A model generated the notes under the pieces. That model searched no databases and had not been told where the DNA came from. It saw only the letters and a list, made by a program, of their open reading frames with translations. A stretch of 64,000 nt of DNA from Verrucomicrobiota bacterium. GTDB lineage: Bacteria > Verrucomicrobiota > Verrucomicrobiia > Limisphaerales > JACRJZ01. Below are positions 54,862 through 63,084 of the stretch, one piece after another (within the stretch, counting starts at the first letter, position 1; the number at the start of each line of letters is the position of its first letter). A program made the position numbers and the translations under genes. The DNA lies in the NCBI GenBank assembly GCA_016219875.1, contig JACRJZ010000073.1, positions 1 through 64,000 on the forward strand. Direction: 5' to 3'.

Positions 54862-55108
54862 AGTCTGCCTTTCATTGTGCGGTCGAAATATATGCTCACC
54901 ACGCGTTCGGGAACAACCGTCGTATTGACCACGACGCGGAGCACCCGGTTTTCGTGTTCGGGAATTCTCCGGTAGCGGCGCTCCGGCGTCGAGTCCACCG
55001 GGTCTGGTCGAGTCAATCCGGCTCTCGCAAGGTCCGCTCCAGCCATGCTACGGGAATGGCCCGCTCCTCCAGCACGGTCCGGGCATGTTGGCCCAACTCG
55101 TAATTCAT
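54858..55108 (-). pseudogene. DUF4258-family gene with a one-base deletion
   Basis: From ATG 55108 the frame reads MNYELGQHARTVLEERAIPV and then LERTLREPD before a TGA. In the next frame the family sequence continues as LTRPDPVDSTPERRYRRIPE and ends VSIYFDRTMKGRL. Adding one T at about 55015 joins the two into a normal DUF4258 protein of about 83 residues. The start overlaps the stop of the upstream gene and the end overlaps the DUF2283 start. The module is therefore probably inactive, unless frameshifting or a sequencing error is involved. Confidence 0.75.
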
Positions 55109-55848
55109 GCGTTGCCCTCCACCAGTTTGATTTCCTCTTCCGTCAGGCCGTACAGCTCATAGACCAGTGCGTCGATTTGCTGGTCGGTGGCGGTGACGGC
55201 GTTTTGCAGCGTCTGCCGTTCCGCCTCCGTCCGGGCCGGGAGTCGTTGCATCAGCCAGCGCCAGCGGCGGTGGTGCAGTACGCGTTGGGGATCCCACTCC
55301 ATTGGAGAGTGAAGCGGCCTGCCGTTACCGCGCCAACGACGACGAGGGTGAACCGGAGGCGGCAGGGGATGGCCAAGCGCGTAGGTGTCCGGCAGGCACT
55401 CGTAGAGGTCCGGGCGCTCCGTGCCCAACAGACCGGCCAGCCAATGGCGCATGAAAACCCGCAGCCAGTCGCGCGGTGCGTTGCCACGCCCGCGCATGAG
55501 CTTGCGAAAATGGCCGCCCTTGACGTAGGTGAGTTCCGCACGGGCCTCGATCCAAGCGGCGTAGCGAACCGGAATTTCCACGCCGAGGAAGCCGGCGACT
55601 TCGCCGCAGACCGTCTCGGCCATCAACCAAGGCATGAGTTCCGTGTCCCGCTCCAGGCCGGGGCGGAGGGTTTGGCGGAAGGCGGGCCACCAAGCCGGCA
55701 CCTTGGGGTGGCGGCTCGCGCGGGCAGGAGCGCGGACTTCAGTCCGCTTCGACGAACGCAAGGAAACCGGCGCAGGAATAATCCGGCGCTTTACGCCCTT
55801 CGGACGTCGAAGCGGCGTGAACGCCGCGCTCCGGGTGCCAGTCTTCAT
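55105..55848 (-). CDS. Unknown protein with the duplicated C-terminal tail of the methyltransferase
   Basis: The 247-residue product starts at an ATG that overlaps the methyltransferase stop (ATGA) and ends with a stop overlapping the DUF4258 start. The N-terminal 40 residues are encoded by a palindromic element (55727-55832). The middle (ETVCGEVAGFLGVEIPVRYA, YVKGGHFRKLMRGRGNAPRD) matches no family I know. The last 40 or so residues (RQTLQNAVTATDQQIDALVY, then ELYGLTEEEIKLVEGNA) are almost the same as the end of the methyltransferase. It looks like a gene body placed between a repeat and a duplicated tail; function unknown. Confidence 0.55.
   Translation of the reverse strand: MKTGTRSAAFTPLRRPKGVKRRIIPAPVSLRSSKRTEVRAPARASRHPKVPAWWPAFRQTLRPGLERDTELMPWLMAETVCGEVAGFLGVEIPVRYAAWIEARAELTYVKGGHFRKLMRGRGNAPRDWLRVFMRHWLAGLLGTERPDLYECLPDTYALGHPLPPPVHPRRRWRGNGRPLHSPMEWDPQRVLHHRRWRWLMQRLPARTEAERQTLQNAVTATDQQIDALVYELYGLTEEEIKLVEGNA
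55727..55832. repeat. Palindromic element at the start of the unknown gene
   Basis: The 28-bp arms 55727-55754 and 55805-55832 pair with a few mismatches (ends GGAGCGCGG, inner CGCTTCGACG). The frame of the 247-residue protein stays open across it. It belongs to the same type as the element inside the methyltransferase at 57486-57542. Confidence 0.8.
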
Positions 55849-58800
55849 GCGGTGGCCTCCACCAGTTTGATTTCGTCTTCGGTCAGGCCGTAGAGATCAT
55901 AGACCAGCGCGTCGATTTGCTGGTCGGTGGCGGTGACGGCGTTCTGCAACGTCTGCCGCGTCGCCTCCGTCTGGGCCGCGCGCAGCTTCGGCGTCAGGGC
56001 CAGCATCTTGTCCACCAGCGCCACCAACCGGTCGTGGCGGGCGCGGTCGGCGGGCTTCTTCAAATCAGGCACAGCTACAGGAAGGCGCTTAACGTCACCA
56101 ACAGACAACCGAGGGAATGCTTGGGCGACCAGCTTGTTTGAAACGTAAGGGTAAAGGAACGAAAGCAGCCGGGAGTTGAGGATGCCGAGCAGATATTTCA
56201 TGGAGAACGTGGTTTTGTCCGAAGGGTTCACGTTCAAAATGGTCTTGTAGTGGCAATACGTTTCCTCGGCATAGGCCGCGAAGATCGAGCGGGGCTTGGG
56301 GCCGGAGATTTCTCGAATCAGGATTCGTGGACCTTCGAGCCAGTCCATCGTTCTGTAGTCGTGGAGCCATGGCCCATACTTGATCCATTGGCCGCGCTCG
56401 CGGTTGATCTCGTAGCGCCCCACATCATTACCGGCGAGTTCTGGCAAATACTCTTTCCCTGCCTTGCGCTCAGAGTGAAACACGCGCTTCGCGATTTGCT
56501 CCTTGGTGTGCTTGGAACTGTTGTAAGCCTGACAGCCAAGAGATGCGCGGGCAATGGACTCCAAAGTCGGGAAGCCCGTAATGAGGCGTTGAACCAACTT
56601 GCCCTGCGGACCGGTCAGTCGCGTTTCAAAAATGCAACCCTCCGTCGCGCTCCAAGTCGCTTGCTTCACGCGGTTCGCCGTCGTCTCCAAAATGGACTTC
56701 GCCGAGTTCGCTTCGCTGACTTTGCGGACGATAACTTCATGTTTCCCATCTGGCTTGCGCTTCTCCATGAAAAGCAGCGCAGTGAAAACATCCGCATCTT
56801 GGAAGACCAGTTGTTCAAAAACCACGACTTCGGAGATGGCAGTGTTCTCGGCGATATAGCGGCGCAGCCGATCCGTGAATTGAAGCGTCAGCCAAGTGTT
56901 CGGAACGATCATCCCGAAGCTTCCCTTCTCCCGAGCCAGAGAGATTCCCTTTTGAATGAACAGATGAAAGAGGTCTGCTTTGTATTGCGCGACCTCGTAG
57001 CGGCGCAGGTATTGGATCGATTGCGCGTCGAACATCTCTGGGCTGATCAAAACGTACGGCGGATTGCCAACCACCGCATCAAACCCGCCCGCCTTCATGA
57101 TGGCTGGGAATTGCACAGGCCAGTCGAAGGCGTGAACGCGCACGAGGTCTTCGGGCATCATCGAAAAGTCGGAGGCGATGAGCGAGTTGCCGCATTTGAT
57201 GTTGTTCTCCAGCGCGGGCAGCAAAGCTTCGTTGCTGCCGAAGAGGTCGCGCTCGCGGGCCAGTGTGGCGCGGTTCTCGCCTTCCAGCATCTTGAGGTAG
57301 AGCGAGAGTTGCGTGACTTCCACGGCCTGCGGATCCAGGTCCACGCCGTAAATGGTTTCGCACAGGATGTGGCGTTTGGCCTTGGTGGTGAGGTGGACGG
57401 CGTTTTCCTCCACCCAGCACCAGTCGCGGTGTTTCTTGAGCCAGGCGGCGACGGAAGATTTTGCGGCCGGTGGCTCGCCGGACGGTGAAGCGGGCTGAAG
57501 CCCGCGCTCCGGCGCGAGGAGCGCGGCGTTCACGCCGCTTCCGCGTTCGTCGTTCGAGGCGCGTCGCAGGTCGTCGGTCAGCCATTGCTGGCAGTGCTCG
57601 CACACAACCTCGAAGGCGCGGATGAGGAAGCTGCCGGAGCCGCAGGCGGGATCGAGCAGGCGGAGCTTGAGCGCGTCCTCCGGCTTCCGCTCCGCGAGCA
57701 GCTTGCCCACGGTCTGGCCAACGATGTATTCGACGATGTAGCGCGGAGTGTAATAAACGCCGCCGGCTTTGCGGACCTCCGGCTTTTCCTCGATGGTCAC
57801 GCCGCGTCCGTGCGGACGGACGATCTTGCCGAGGAAGCGCTCGTAAATGGTGCCGAGGATTTCGACCTGGATGTAGTTGAACAGGTAGGGCGATTCCTCG
57901 TCGCCGATCTCGTCCAGGAAACCGGCCAGCCAGTCGTCGCCTACGATAAGTTCCTCGCTGAAGTGGGGCTTGAAGAGGTTGCCGTTGAAGAACGGGATGT
58001 GCGAAGGCGGTCGGCGGTCCAGCGAACGGAAATGGCGGACGAGGGCGCGCCAGAGCGTGCCCTTGGGGGCGCGGAGTCCGCTGGCGCCGTGATAGGCTGG
58101 CGGCTCCTCGTGGAGTTCGAGCGGTTCCTGGCGGGCGCGGCGGGGGGCCTCGGGATCGGTGTTGTCGCGCCAGGAGCGGACCATGCGGTCGAGCGGATAG
58201 CCGGTGTCGATGTCACGGTCCTCGCAGATGCGGAGGAAGAGAATGCGGTCGAGGATGCGCTGGACGGCTTCGTTGAGCTGGGTGCCTTCGAGGAGGTCGG
58301 CGCGGTCATTGTGCTTGAGGAGATCGGAGGCGAGTTCGCGGCGGGCTTCGTCGAGGAGATTAAGGAACTCGGTGTCGAGGGCGCGGGAGCGGTCGGGCTT
58401 GATGAGCCAGCCCTGTTTGGCCTTGCCCTTGCCGGTGGGCCGCTTGGGCGGGGACTCGATGAGTTCGTCAATGCTGCCGGCAGCGACGCGTTCGCGGGCG
58501 AGGAGGTTCCAGAGTTCCTGCGCGACGAGCGGGTATTGGCGGAAATGGTAGGTCTTCCAAAGGCCCACGTCCGGCTCGTCCTTGTACGGCTTGCCGCCGA
58601 CGATGAAGATTTTCATTTCCTCAAAGTCGGTGAGGACAGCGAGGGCCAGGCCCTTGTTCCAAGCGTAACGTTTGGCCTGGAAGGCGTACTTCGCGTGCAA
58701 CTCCTCGGCGGGCTTCTTGGCTTCGCAAATGAAGCGGTCGGTGGGATGGGTGCGGAAGAGATAGTCGGCGCGTTTCTGGCGTCCGCCAATCTGGGTGCGG

Positions 58801-59012
58801 CTTTCGATCTCCACTTCGCGGTGCTGCGGGATGAGGCCGGCTTTGTTTTCCATGTCCCAACCGAGGGCGCGGAAGAAAGGATTGAGGAATTCCTGGCGGA
58901 GGCTGGCTTCGTCGTAGGCCGCGCTTTTGTAGGCGCCGAGGTTCTTGCCGAAGGTTTCGACAAGGCGGTTCAATTCGACCTCAAACGACTCGAATGTGGC
59001 GGCTGCGGACAT
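55845..59012 (-). CDS. One-polypeptide restriction-modification enzyme (type IIG/Eco57I-like)
   Basis: The 1055-residue protein combines an N-terminal nuclease-like domain, a gamma-class N6-adenine methyltransferase and a TaqI-like target-recognition C-terminus. The nuclease-like domain carries KRADYLFRTHPTDRFICEAK with D and E-x-K around residues 80-100. The methyltransferase has motif I LDPACGSGSFLIRAFE near 455 and motif IV VVGNPPYVLISPEM near 650. It would cut unmodified DNA and protect the host by methylation, that is, act in defence. An insert at about residues 491-509, between motifs I and IV, is encoded by a palindromic element read in frame (57486-57542), and the catalytic motifs are intact. 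The gene leads an operon of small coupled genes. Confidence 0.85.
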   Translation of the reverse strand: MSAAATFESFEVELNRLVETFGKNLGAYKSAAYDEASLRQEFLNPFFRALGWDMENKAGLIPQHREVEIESRTQIGGRQKRADYLFRTHPTDRFICEAKKPAEELHAKYAFQAKRYAWNKGLALAVLTDFEEMKIFIVGGKPYKDEPDVGLWKTYHFRQYPLVAQELWNLLARERVAAGSIDELIESPPKRPTGKGKAKQGWLIKPDRSRALDTEFLNLLDEARRELASDLLKHNDRADLLEGTQLNEAVQRILDRILFLRICEDRDIDTGYPLDRMVRSWRDNTDPEAPRRARQEPLELHEEPPAYHGASGLRAPKGTLWRALVRHFRSLDRRPPSHIPFFNGNLFKPHFSEELIVGDDWLAGFLDEIGDEESPYLFNYIQVEILGTIYERFLGKIVRPHGRGVTIEEKPEVRKAGGVYYTPRYIVEYIVGQTVGKLLAERKPEDALKLRLLDPACGSGSFLIRAFEVVCEHCQQWLTDDLRRASNDERGSGVNAALLAPERGLQPASPSGEPPAAKSSVAAWLKKHRDWCWVEENAVHLTTKAKRHILCETIYGVDLDPQAVEVTQLSLYLKMLEGENRATLARERDLFGSNEALLPALENNIKCGNSLIASDFSMMPEDLVRVHAFDWPVQFPAIMKAGGFDAVVGNPPYVLISPEMFDAQSIQYLRRYEVAQYKADLFHLFIQKGISLAREKGSFGMIVPNTWLTLQFTDRLRRYIAENTAISEVVVFEQLVFQDADVFTALLFMEKRKPDGKHEVIVRKVSEANSAKSILETTANRVKQATWSATEGCIFETRLTGPQGKLVQRLITGFPTLESIARASLGCQAYNSSKHTKEQIAKRVFHSERKAGKEYLPELAGNDVGRYEINRERGQWIKYGPWLHDYRTMDWLEGPRILIREISGPKPRSIFAAYAEETYCHYKTILNVNPSDKTTFSMKYLLGILNSRLLSFLYPYVSNKLVAQAFPRLSVGDVKRLPVAVPDLKKPADRARHDRLVALVDKMLALTPKLRAAQTEATRQTLQNAVTATDQQIDALVYDLYGLTEDEIKLVEATA
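57486..57542. repeat. Palindromic element inside the methyltransferase frame
   Basis: The 25-bp arms 57486-57510 and 57518-57542 are inverted copies with about five mismatches and a 7-nt loop. The ends read GAAGCGG/CCGCTTC and the centre GCGCTCC/GGAGCGC. It encodes an Ala/Gly/Pro-rich stretch (GSGVNAALLAPERGLQPASP) without a stop. Confidence 0.8.
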
Positions 59013-59091
59013 GGCTGGAGGTTTCTACGCCGGGGGAAGAAGCCTGACAAGCGCAAGGAGGAGAACGCCGACTTGCTCCATTGAAGGTTGC

Positions 59092-59123
59092 GCCTCCTCA
59101 CGTCGGCTGCCACAGGGTTTTGA
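59092..59123 (+). repeat. Half-site of the GTAGC hairpin family
   Basis: The segment GCCTCCTCACGTCGGCTGC and the following GGGTTTTG match one arm of the hairpin at 51201-51287, here without a visible partner arm. It lies in the 211-bp divergent gap between the restriction-modification gene and lutA. Confidence 0.65.
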
Positions 59124-59223
59124 AATTGCCCCTCCAGATCAAAGATTGGAGGTCGAGGCCCGCGGCGCCTCCTCTTCAGGATGGACGCTGCCCGCCCGGC
59201 TCTCTACTCTGCCGCCGTCGCGT

Positions 59224-59937
59224 ATGACTGTGACGTTGTTCATTCCATGCTTTGTCGATCTGCTCTATCCGCAGGTCGGCATCGCGATGGTGAAGATTCT
59301 GGAAAAGCTCGGACACAAGGTCGAGTGCCCGGACAGCCCCGCCTGCTGCGGTCAACCGGCCTTCAACACGGGCTACTGGGACGAGAGTCGCGACGTGGCG
59401 GTGAAGCTCTTGGAGCAACTGAAGGACGCGGAGGTCGTCGTCATCGCCAGCGGCTCGTGCGGGGCGATGATGAAGGTGTTTTACCCGGACCTGTTTGCCG
59501 GCACGCCGCACCATGCGCTGGCGCGGCAGGTGTCCGGCAGGTGCTTCGAGTTCTCCCAATTCCTCGTGGACCAACTCGGCGTGACCGATCTCGGCGCGCA
59601 GTTCCCGCATCGCGTCACGTTCCATGACGGCTGCCACAGCTTGCGCGAAATGCGCATTCACGCCGCGCCGCGCCGGCTCATGCAGCGCGTGCAAGGGCTG
59701 GAGTTAATCGAGATGAAGCAGACCGTGTGTTGCGGCTTTGGTGGCACGTTCTCGGCGAAGTTCCCGATGATCTCCACGGCGATGGGTGAAGTGAAATGCG
59801 GCTTGGCGCTCGACACGAGCGCGGAATACGTCGTGTCGTGCGACTCGAGTTGCTTGATGCACATCCAGGGGCTGATCGACCGGCAGAAGAAGCCCCTCAA
59901 GACCATCCATCTGGCCGAGATTCTTGCGCAGTCATGA
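59224..59937 (+). CDS. lutA: Lactate utilization protein LutA-like (cysteine-rich subunit)
   Basis: The 237-residue protein has the two CCG-type cysteine-rich segments of this family (CPDSPACCGQPAFNTG near 36-51 and VCCGFGGTFSAKFP near 165), which bind an iron-sulfur cluster or flavin-linked centre. With LutB and LutC it oxidises L-lactate to pyruvate in the cytoplasm. The ATG at 59224 is chosen because the family begins MTVTLFIPC. The stop overlaps the lutB start (ATGA). Confidence 0.92.
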   Translation: MTVTLFIPCFVDLLYPQVGIAMVKILEKLGHKVECPDSPACCGQPAFNTGYWDESRDVAVKLLEQLKDAEVVVIASGSCGAMMKVFYPDLFAGTPHHALARQVSGRCFEFSQFLVDQLGVTDLGAQFPHRVTFHDGCHSLREMRIHAAPRRLMQRVQGLELIEMKQTVCCGFGGTFSAKFPMISTAMGEVKCGLALDTSAEYVVSCDSSCLMHIQGLIDRQKKPLKTIHLAEILAQS

Positions 59938-61331
59938 GCACCGCCGCTGTTGCATTCAAGAAGGACGCGGTGCGCCTCAGCGCCGATCTCCGCCACCGTG
60001 CTCTCATCCAAGGCGCGCTCAGCAAATACGAGCTCAAGCGCGACGAAAAGCAGGCGCTCTTCCAGGACTGGCAGGGCGCGCGCCAACTCGCCGCCGAAAC
60101 CAAGTGGGAAGCCGTCAACCATCTCGACACATATCTCGACCAGTTCGTGCGCGGCCTGGAAGCGCGCGGCACGAAGGTTCACTGGGCCAGTACCGCCCAG
60201 CAAGCCCGTGACATCATGGTCGGCATCTGCCGCGAGAAGAGCGCCCGCTCTATCGTGAAGTCCAAAGCGATGACGGCGGAGGAAATCCATCTGAACGAGG
60301 CGCTGGAGCACGCCGGCTTTGATGTTGTGGAGTCCGATCTCGGTGAATTCATCGTCCAACTGCGCGAGGAAGCGCCCTACCACATCGTTTTTCCAGCGAT
60401 GCACCTGACGCGCGGCGAGATCAAGGACGTCTTCGAGCGCAAGCTCCACGACGCGCCTTCTGACAGCCCGGAGGAACTCACGATGGTCGCCCGCCGCGTG
60501 CTGCGGCAGAAATACGTTCAGGCCGACGTGGGCATCACCGGCGCGAACTTCGCTGTGGCCGAGACGGGGATGGTTTCCGTCACCGAGAACGAAGGCAACG
60601 CCCGCCTGACCGCCGCGTTGCCCAAGACGATGATCACGCTGCTCGGCATCGAAAAGATAGTGCCGCGCCTGGAAGACCTGGCGCTTTTCCTGCCGATGCT
60701 CGCGACCGTGGGCGCCGGCCAACTCATCAGCGGCTACAACACCATGTACGGCGGCCCCCGCCAGCCCGGCGAGGCGGACGGGCCGGAGGAATTCCACGTC
60801 GTGTTGCTCGACAACAACCGCACGGCGATCTTGGCCGACGCCGAGCAGCGTGATTCACTGCACTGCATCCGCTGCGGCGCGTGCCTGAACGTTTGTCCGA
60901 TCTACCGCAACGTGGGCGGCCACACCTACGGCACGACCTACCCTGGCCCGATTGGCAGCGTCATCACTCCGAATCTGCGCGGTTTGCAGGAGTGGAAGCA
61001 TCTCTCGTATTCCTCGTCGCTCTGCGGGGCTTGCACCGAGGCGTGCCCGGTGAAGATCGACCTCGCGCATCATCTGCTCCAGAACCGCCGCAACGCCTCG
61101 CGCCAGAAACCAAGTTTCCTCCAGCGAATGGCGTTCAAGCTGTTCGCGCCCCTCGCGACGAAGCCGTGGTTGTGGTCGCTGCTCGTCACGAAGGGCGGGC
61201 GCTTCGGTCAAATCTTCCACGGTCTGGTGAAGGGCACGCGGCTTGATCCGGCTTACGTCTGGACCAAGACGCGCGACCTACCGCCGATCGCCCGGCAGAG
61301 CTTCAAGGAATGGTGGAAGGAGCGGAAGTGA
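59934..61331 (+). CDS. lutB: Lactate utilization iron-sulfur protein LutB
   Basis: The 465-residue protein has the LUD domain (GITGANFAVAETGMVSVTEN, NEGNARLTAALP) and two 4Fe-4S motifs of ferredoxin type (CIRCGACLNVCP and CGACTEACPVKID). It is the electron-transfer subunit of the LutABC lactate oxidation system. The C-terminal part (SFLQRMAFKLFAPLATKPW onward) is as in other members. It begins within the last codons of lutA. Confidence 0.95.
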   Translation: MSTAAVAFKKDAVRLSADLRHRALIQGALSKYELKRDEKQALFQDWQGARQLAAETKWEAVNHLDTYLDQFVRGLEARGTKVHWASTAQQARDIMVGICREKSARSIVKSKAMTAEEIHLNEALEHAGFDVVESDLGEFIVQLREEAPYHIVFPAMHLTRGEIKDVFERKLHDAPSDSPEELTMVARRVLRQKYVQADVGITGANFAVAETGMVSVTENEGNARLTAALPKTMITLLGIEKIVPRLEDLALFLPMLATVGAGQLISGYNTMYGGPRQPGEADGPEEFHVVLLDNNRTAILADAEQRDSLHCIRCGACLNVCPIYRNVGGHTYGTTYPGPIGSVITPNLRGLQEWKHLSYSSSLCGACTEACPVKIDLAHHLLQNRRNASRQKPSFLQRMAFKLFAPLATKPWLWSLLVTKGGRFGQIFHGLVKGTRLDPAYVWTKTRDLPPIARQSFKEWWKERK

Positions 61332-61344
61332 AGGCAGAAAGAGC

Positions 61345-62031
61345 ATGAGCGAGCGTGAGAACATTTTAGCGCGAGTCAAAGAAGCCCTGACAGTGGCGGC
61401 CCCGTTGCCTGGCTCACACCACGGCGCGCACGCCGAGCCTGCCAGCTTGCCCACGCAGGAAGATCATCGGCGCGTGCTGCCGTTGGTCGGCGAATCCTTC
61501 GAGGAGCGCGTGGCGCTGTTTGCGAAGAACTCGGACGAACTCCGCTCCGACTTCAAGTTGCTCATTGACCAGTCGGAGCTTGTTGCCGCATTGAATAAGC
61601 TGAGAGCCGCCGAAGGTTGGACCCGCGTGGCCAGCCACAAAGGCTCTCTAACCGATGCCGCCTGCCAGGCGCTCGGCTTGCCGGTGCTGCTCACGGACGC
61701 CGGGTTCGACAAAACCGAGCTGGAGAAATGCCCGGTTGGGATTTCCGAGTGTGACGCGCTCGTAGCCCAGACTGGCAGCGTGCTGGTGACGAGCCGGAGC
61801 GCCGGCGGACGCGCGCTGTCCGTCCTCCCGCCGCATCACGTCGTGCTGGCGCGGCGTGGGCAACTTGTCCCCGGCCTGCCGGAAGCCTTCGCGCTGGTGA
61901 AGCAGAAATACGGCGCGGACTATCCGAGCATGATCTCCTTCATCACCGGCCCCAGCCGCACCGGCGACATCGAGCGCATCCTCGTGCTGGGCGCGCACGG
62001 GCCGAAGAAGCTGACGATCCTCTGTTTCTGA
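61345..62031 (+). CDS. lutC: Lactate utilization protein LutC
   Basis: The 228-residue LUD-domain protein starts MSERENILARVKEALTVAAP and contains CDALVAQTGSVLVTSRSAGG and a C-terminal FITGPSRTGDIERILVLGAH, both typical of LutC. It completes the lutABC operon, 13 bp after lutB. A ribosome site AGAAAGAG precedes the ATG. No lactate permease or GntR-type LutR gene is visible in the window. Confidence 0.93.
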   Translation: MSERENILARVKEALTVAAPLPGSHHGAHAEPASLPTQEDHRRVLPLVGESFEERVALFAKNSDELRSDFKLLIDQSELVAALNKLRAAEGWTRVASHKGSLTDAACQALGLPVLLTDAGFDKTELEKCPVGISECDALVAQTGSVLVTSRSAGGRALSVLPPHHVVLARRGQLVPGLPEAFALVKQKYGADYPSMISFITGPSRTGDIERILVLGAHGPKKLTILCF

Positions 62032-62046
62032 CGCCGGGCGAACTTC

Positions 62047-62904
62047 ATGCGCGAGCCTCTCGCCATTTGCACGGTCCTCATCATCGCCGTCACGGTGGCC
62101 AGTTCCTTTCAAGGCTTCCGCAGCCCGGCGTTTCTGGAGCGGTTCATTTTCAATCCGGCGGCCATCCTGCGGGACAAGGAATACTTCCGCCTCGTCACGA
62201 GCGCCTTTCTACATGCGGACTGGCAGCACTTGGGGTTCAACGCCCTCAGCCTTTACCTGTTTGGGCGCCACCTCGAAATGTTCTTCGGGTTTTGGACGCT
62301 GTTGCAGATTTACTTCGGCGCGATTCTGGGCGGCGGCCTGCTCTCGCTCTTCCTGCACCGGCATCACGAATATCGCGCGCTGGGCGCCTCCGGCGGCGTG
62401 TGTGGGGTCATCTTCGCCTCGATCTTCCTGCTGCCCGGCGGCAGCCTCTTCGTGTTCCCCGTGCCATTCCCCATTCCGTCGTGGCTCTACGCCATCGTGT
62501 TCATCGTGGCGTCGTTTGTCGGCCTGCGGCGGCAGCGCGACAACATTGGTCACGACGCGCATCTCGGCGGCGCAATCATCGGGCTGCTGATCGCCACGGC
62601 GCTGTATCCGTCGATCGTCCCGGCGAACCTCTCGTTGTATCTCGCGGTCATGGGCCTGACGGCGGGGCTGTTTGCCTACCTGTGGATCAATCCGCTTTGG
62701 CTTCCGGCGGCGAACCCGCTCAAGCCGCTGTCCGAGTGGGTGGGTGAAACCAAGGATCAACTGGAGCGCGACCGCCAACTTCTGGAAGACCAGGAGATGG
62801 ACCGGCTGCTCGAGAAAATTTCGAGGGCCGGCATGGACAGCCTGAACGCCGCCGAGCGGAAGCGGCTCGAAGCGATTTCGAAAAGGAAACGGACTCGGAC
62901 CTGA
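62047..62904 (+). CDS. Rhomboid-family intramembrane serine protease
   Basis: The 285-residue protein has six or seven predicted membrane helices. The catalytic Ser lies in GASGGVCGV (near 115) and the His in GHDAHLGGAIIG (near 178), with the supporting HLGFNALSLYLFGRHLE segment in the second helix. A C-terminal soluble helix (QLLEDQEMDRLLEKISRAGM) resembles the short C-terminal domain common in rhomboids of this phylum. It follows lutC by 15 bp. Substrates are unknown. Confidence 0.92.
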   Translation: MREPLAICTVLIIAVTVASSFQGFRSPAFLERFIFNPAAILRDKEYFRLVTSAFLHADWQHLGFNALSLYLFGRHLEMFFGFWTLLQIYFGAILGGGLLSLFLHRHHEYRALGASGGVCGVIFASIFLLPGGSLFVFPVPFPIPSWLYAIVFIVASFVGLRRQRDNIGHDAHLGGAIIGLLIATALYPSIVPANLSLYLAVMGLTAGLFAYLWINPLWLPAANPLKPLSEWVGETKDQLERDRQLLEDQEMDRLLEKISRAGMDSLNAAERKRLEAISKRKRTRT

Positions 62905-63084
62905 CCTGGCCCCGAGCTTCGTTGCCCTCGTTTGCCGGTTGGGAGGATCACCGGTATCTTGTCCCGCTTTGGCCGCTCAGCATCGCGGCCTCAGTCGAGA
63001 CTGATATGAGACGACGAACATGGCTCAAGCTGTCCGCCGTCCTGTGCATCGCCGAACCAACCAACCGAACCGAAAGGACTCATC

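Larger units (their letters stand above)
55104..55977 (-). repeat. 134-bp direct repeats at the ends of two consecutive genes
   Basis: Copies at 55104-55237 and 55844-55977 differ at about 13 positions by hand count and lie 740 bp apart. Each encodes the tail ending LYGLTEDEIKLVE and the stop of its gene, plus the first bases of the following start. A short third copy of the last 31 bp is near 54161-54192. Confidence 0.85.
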
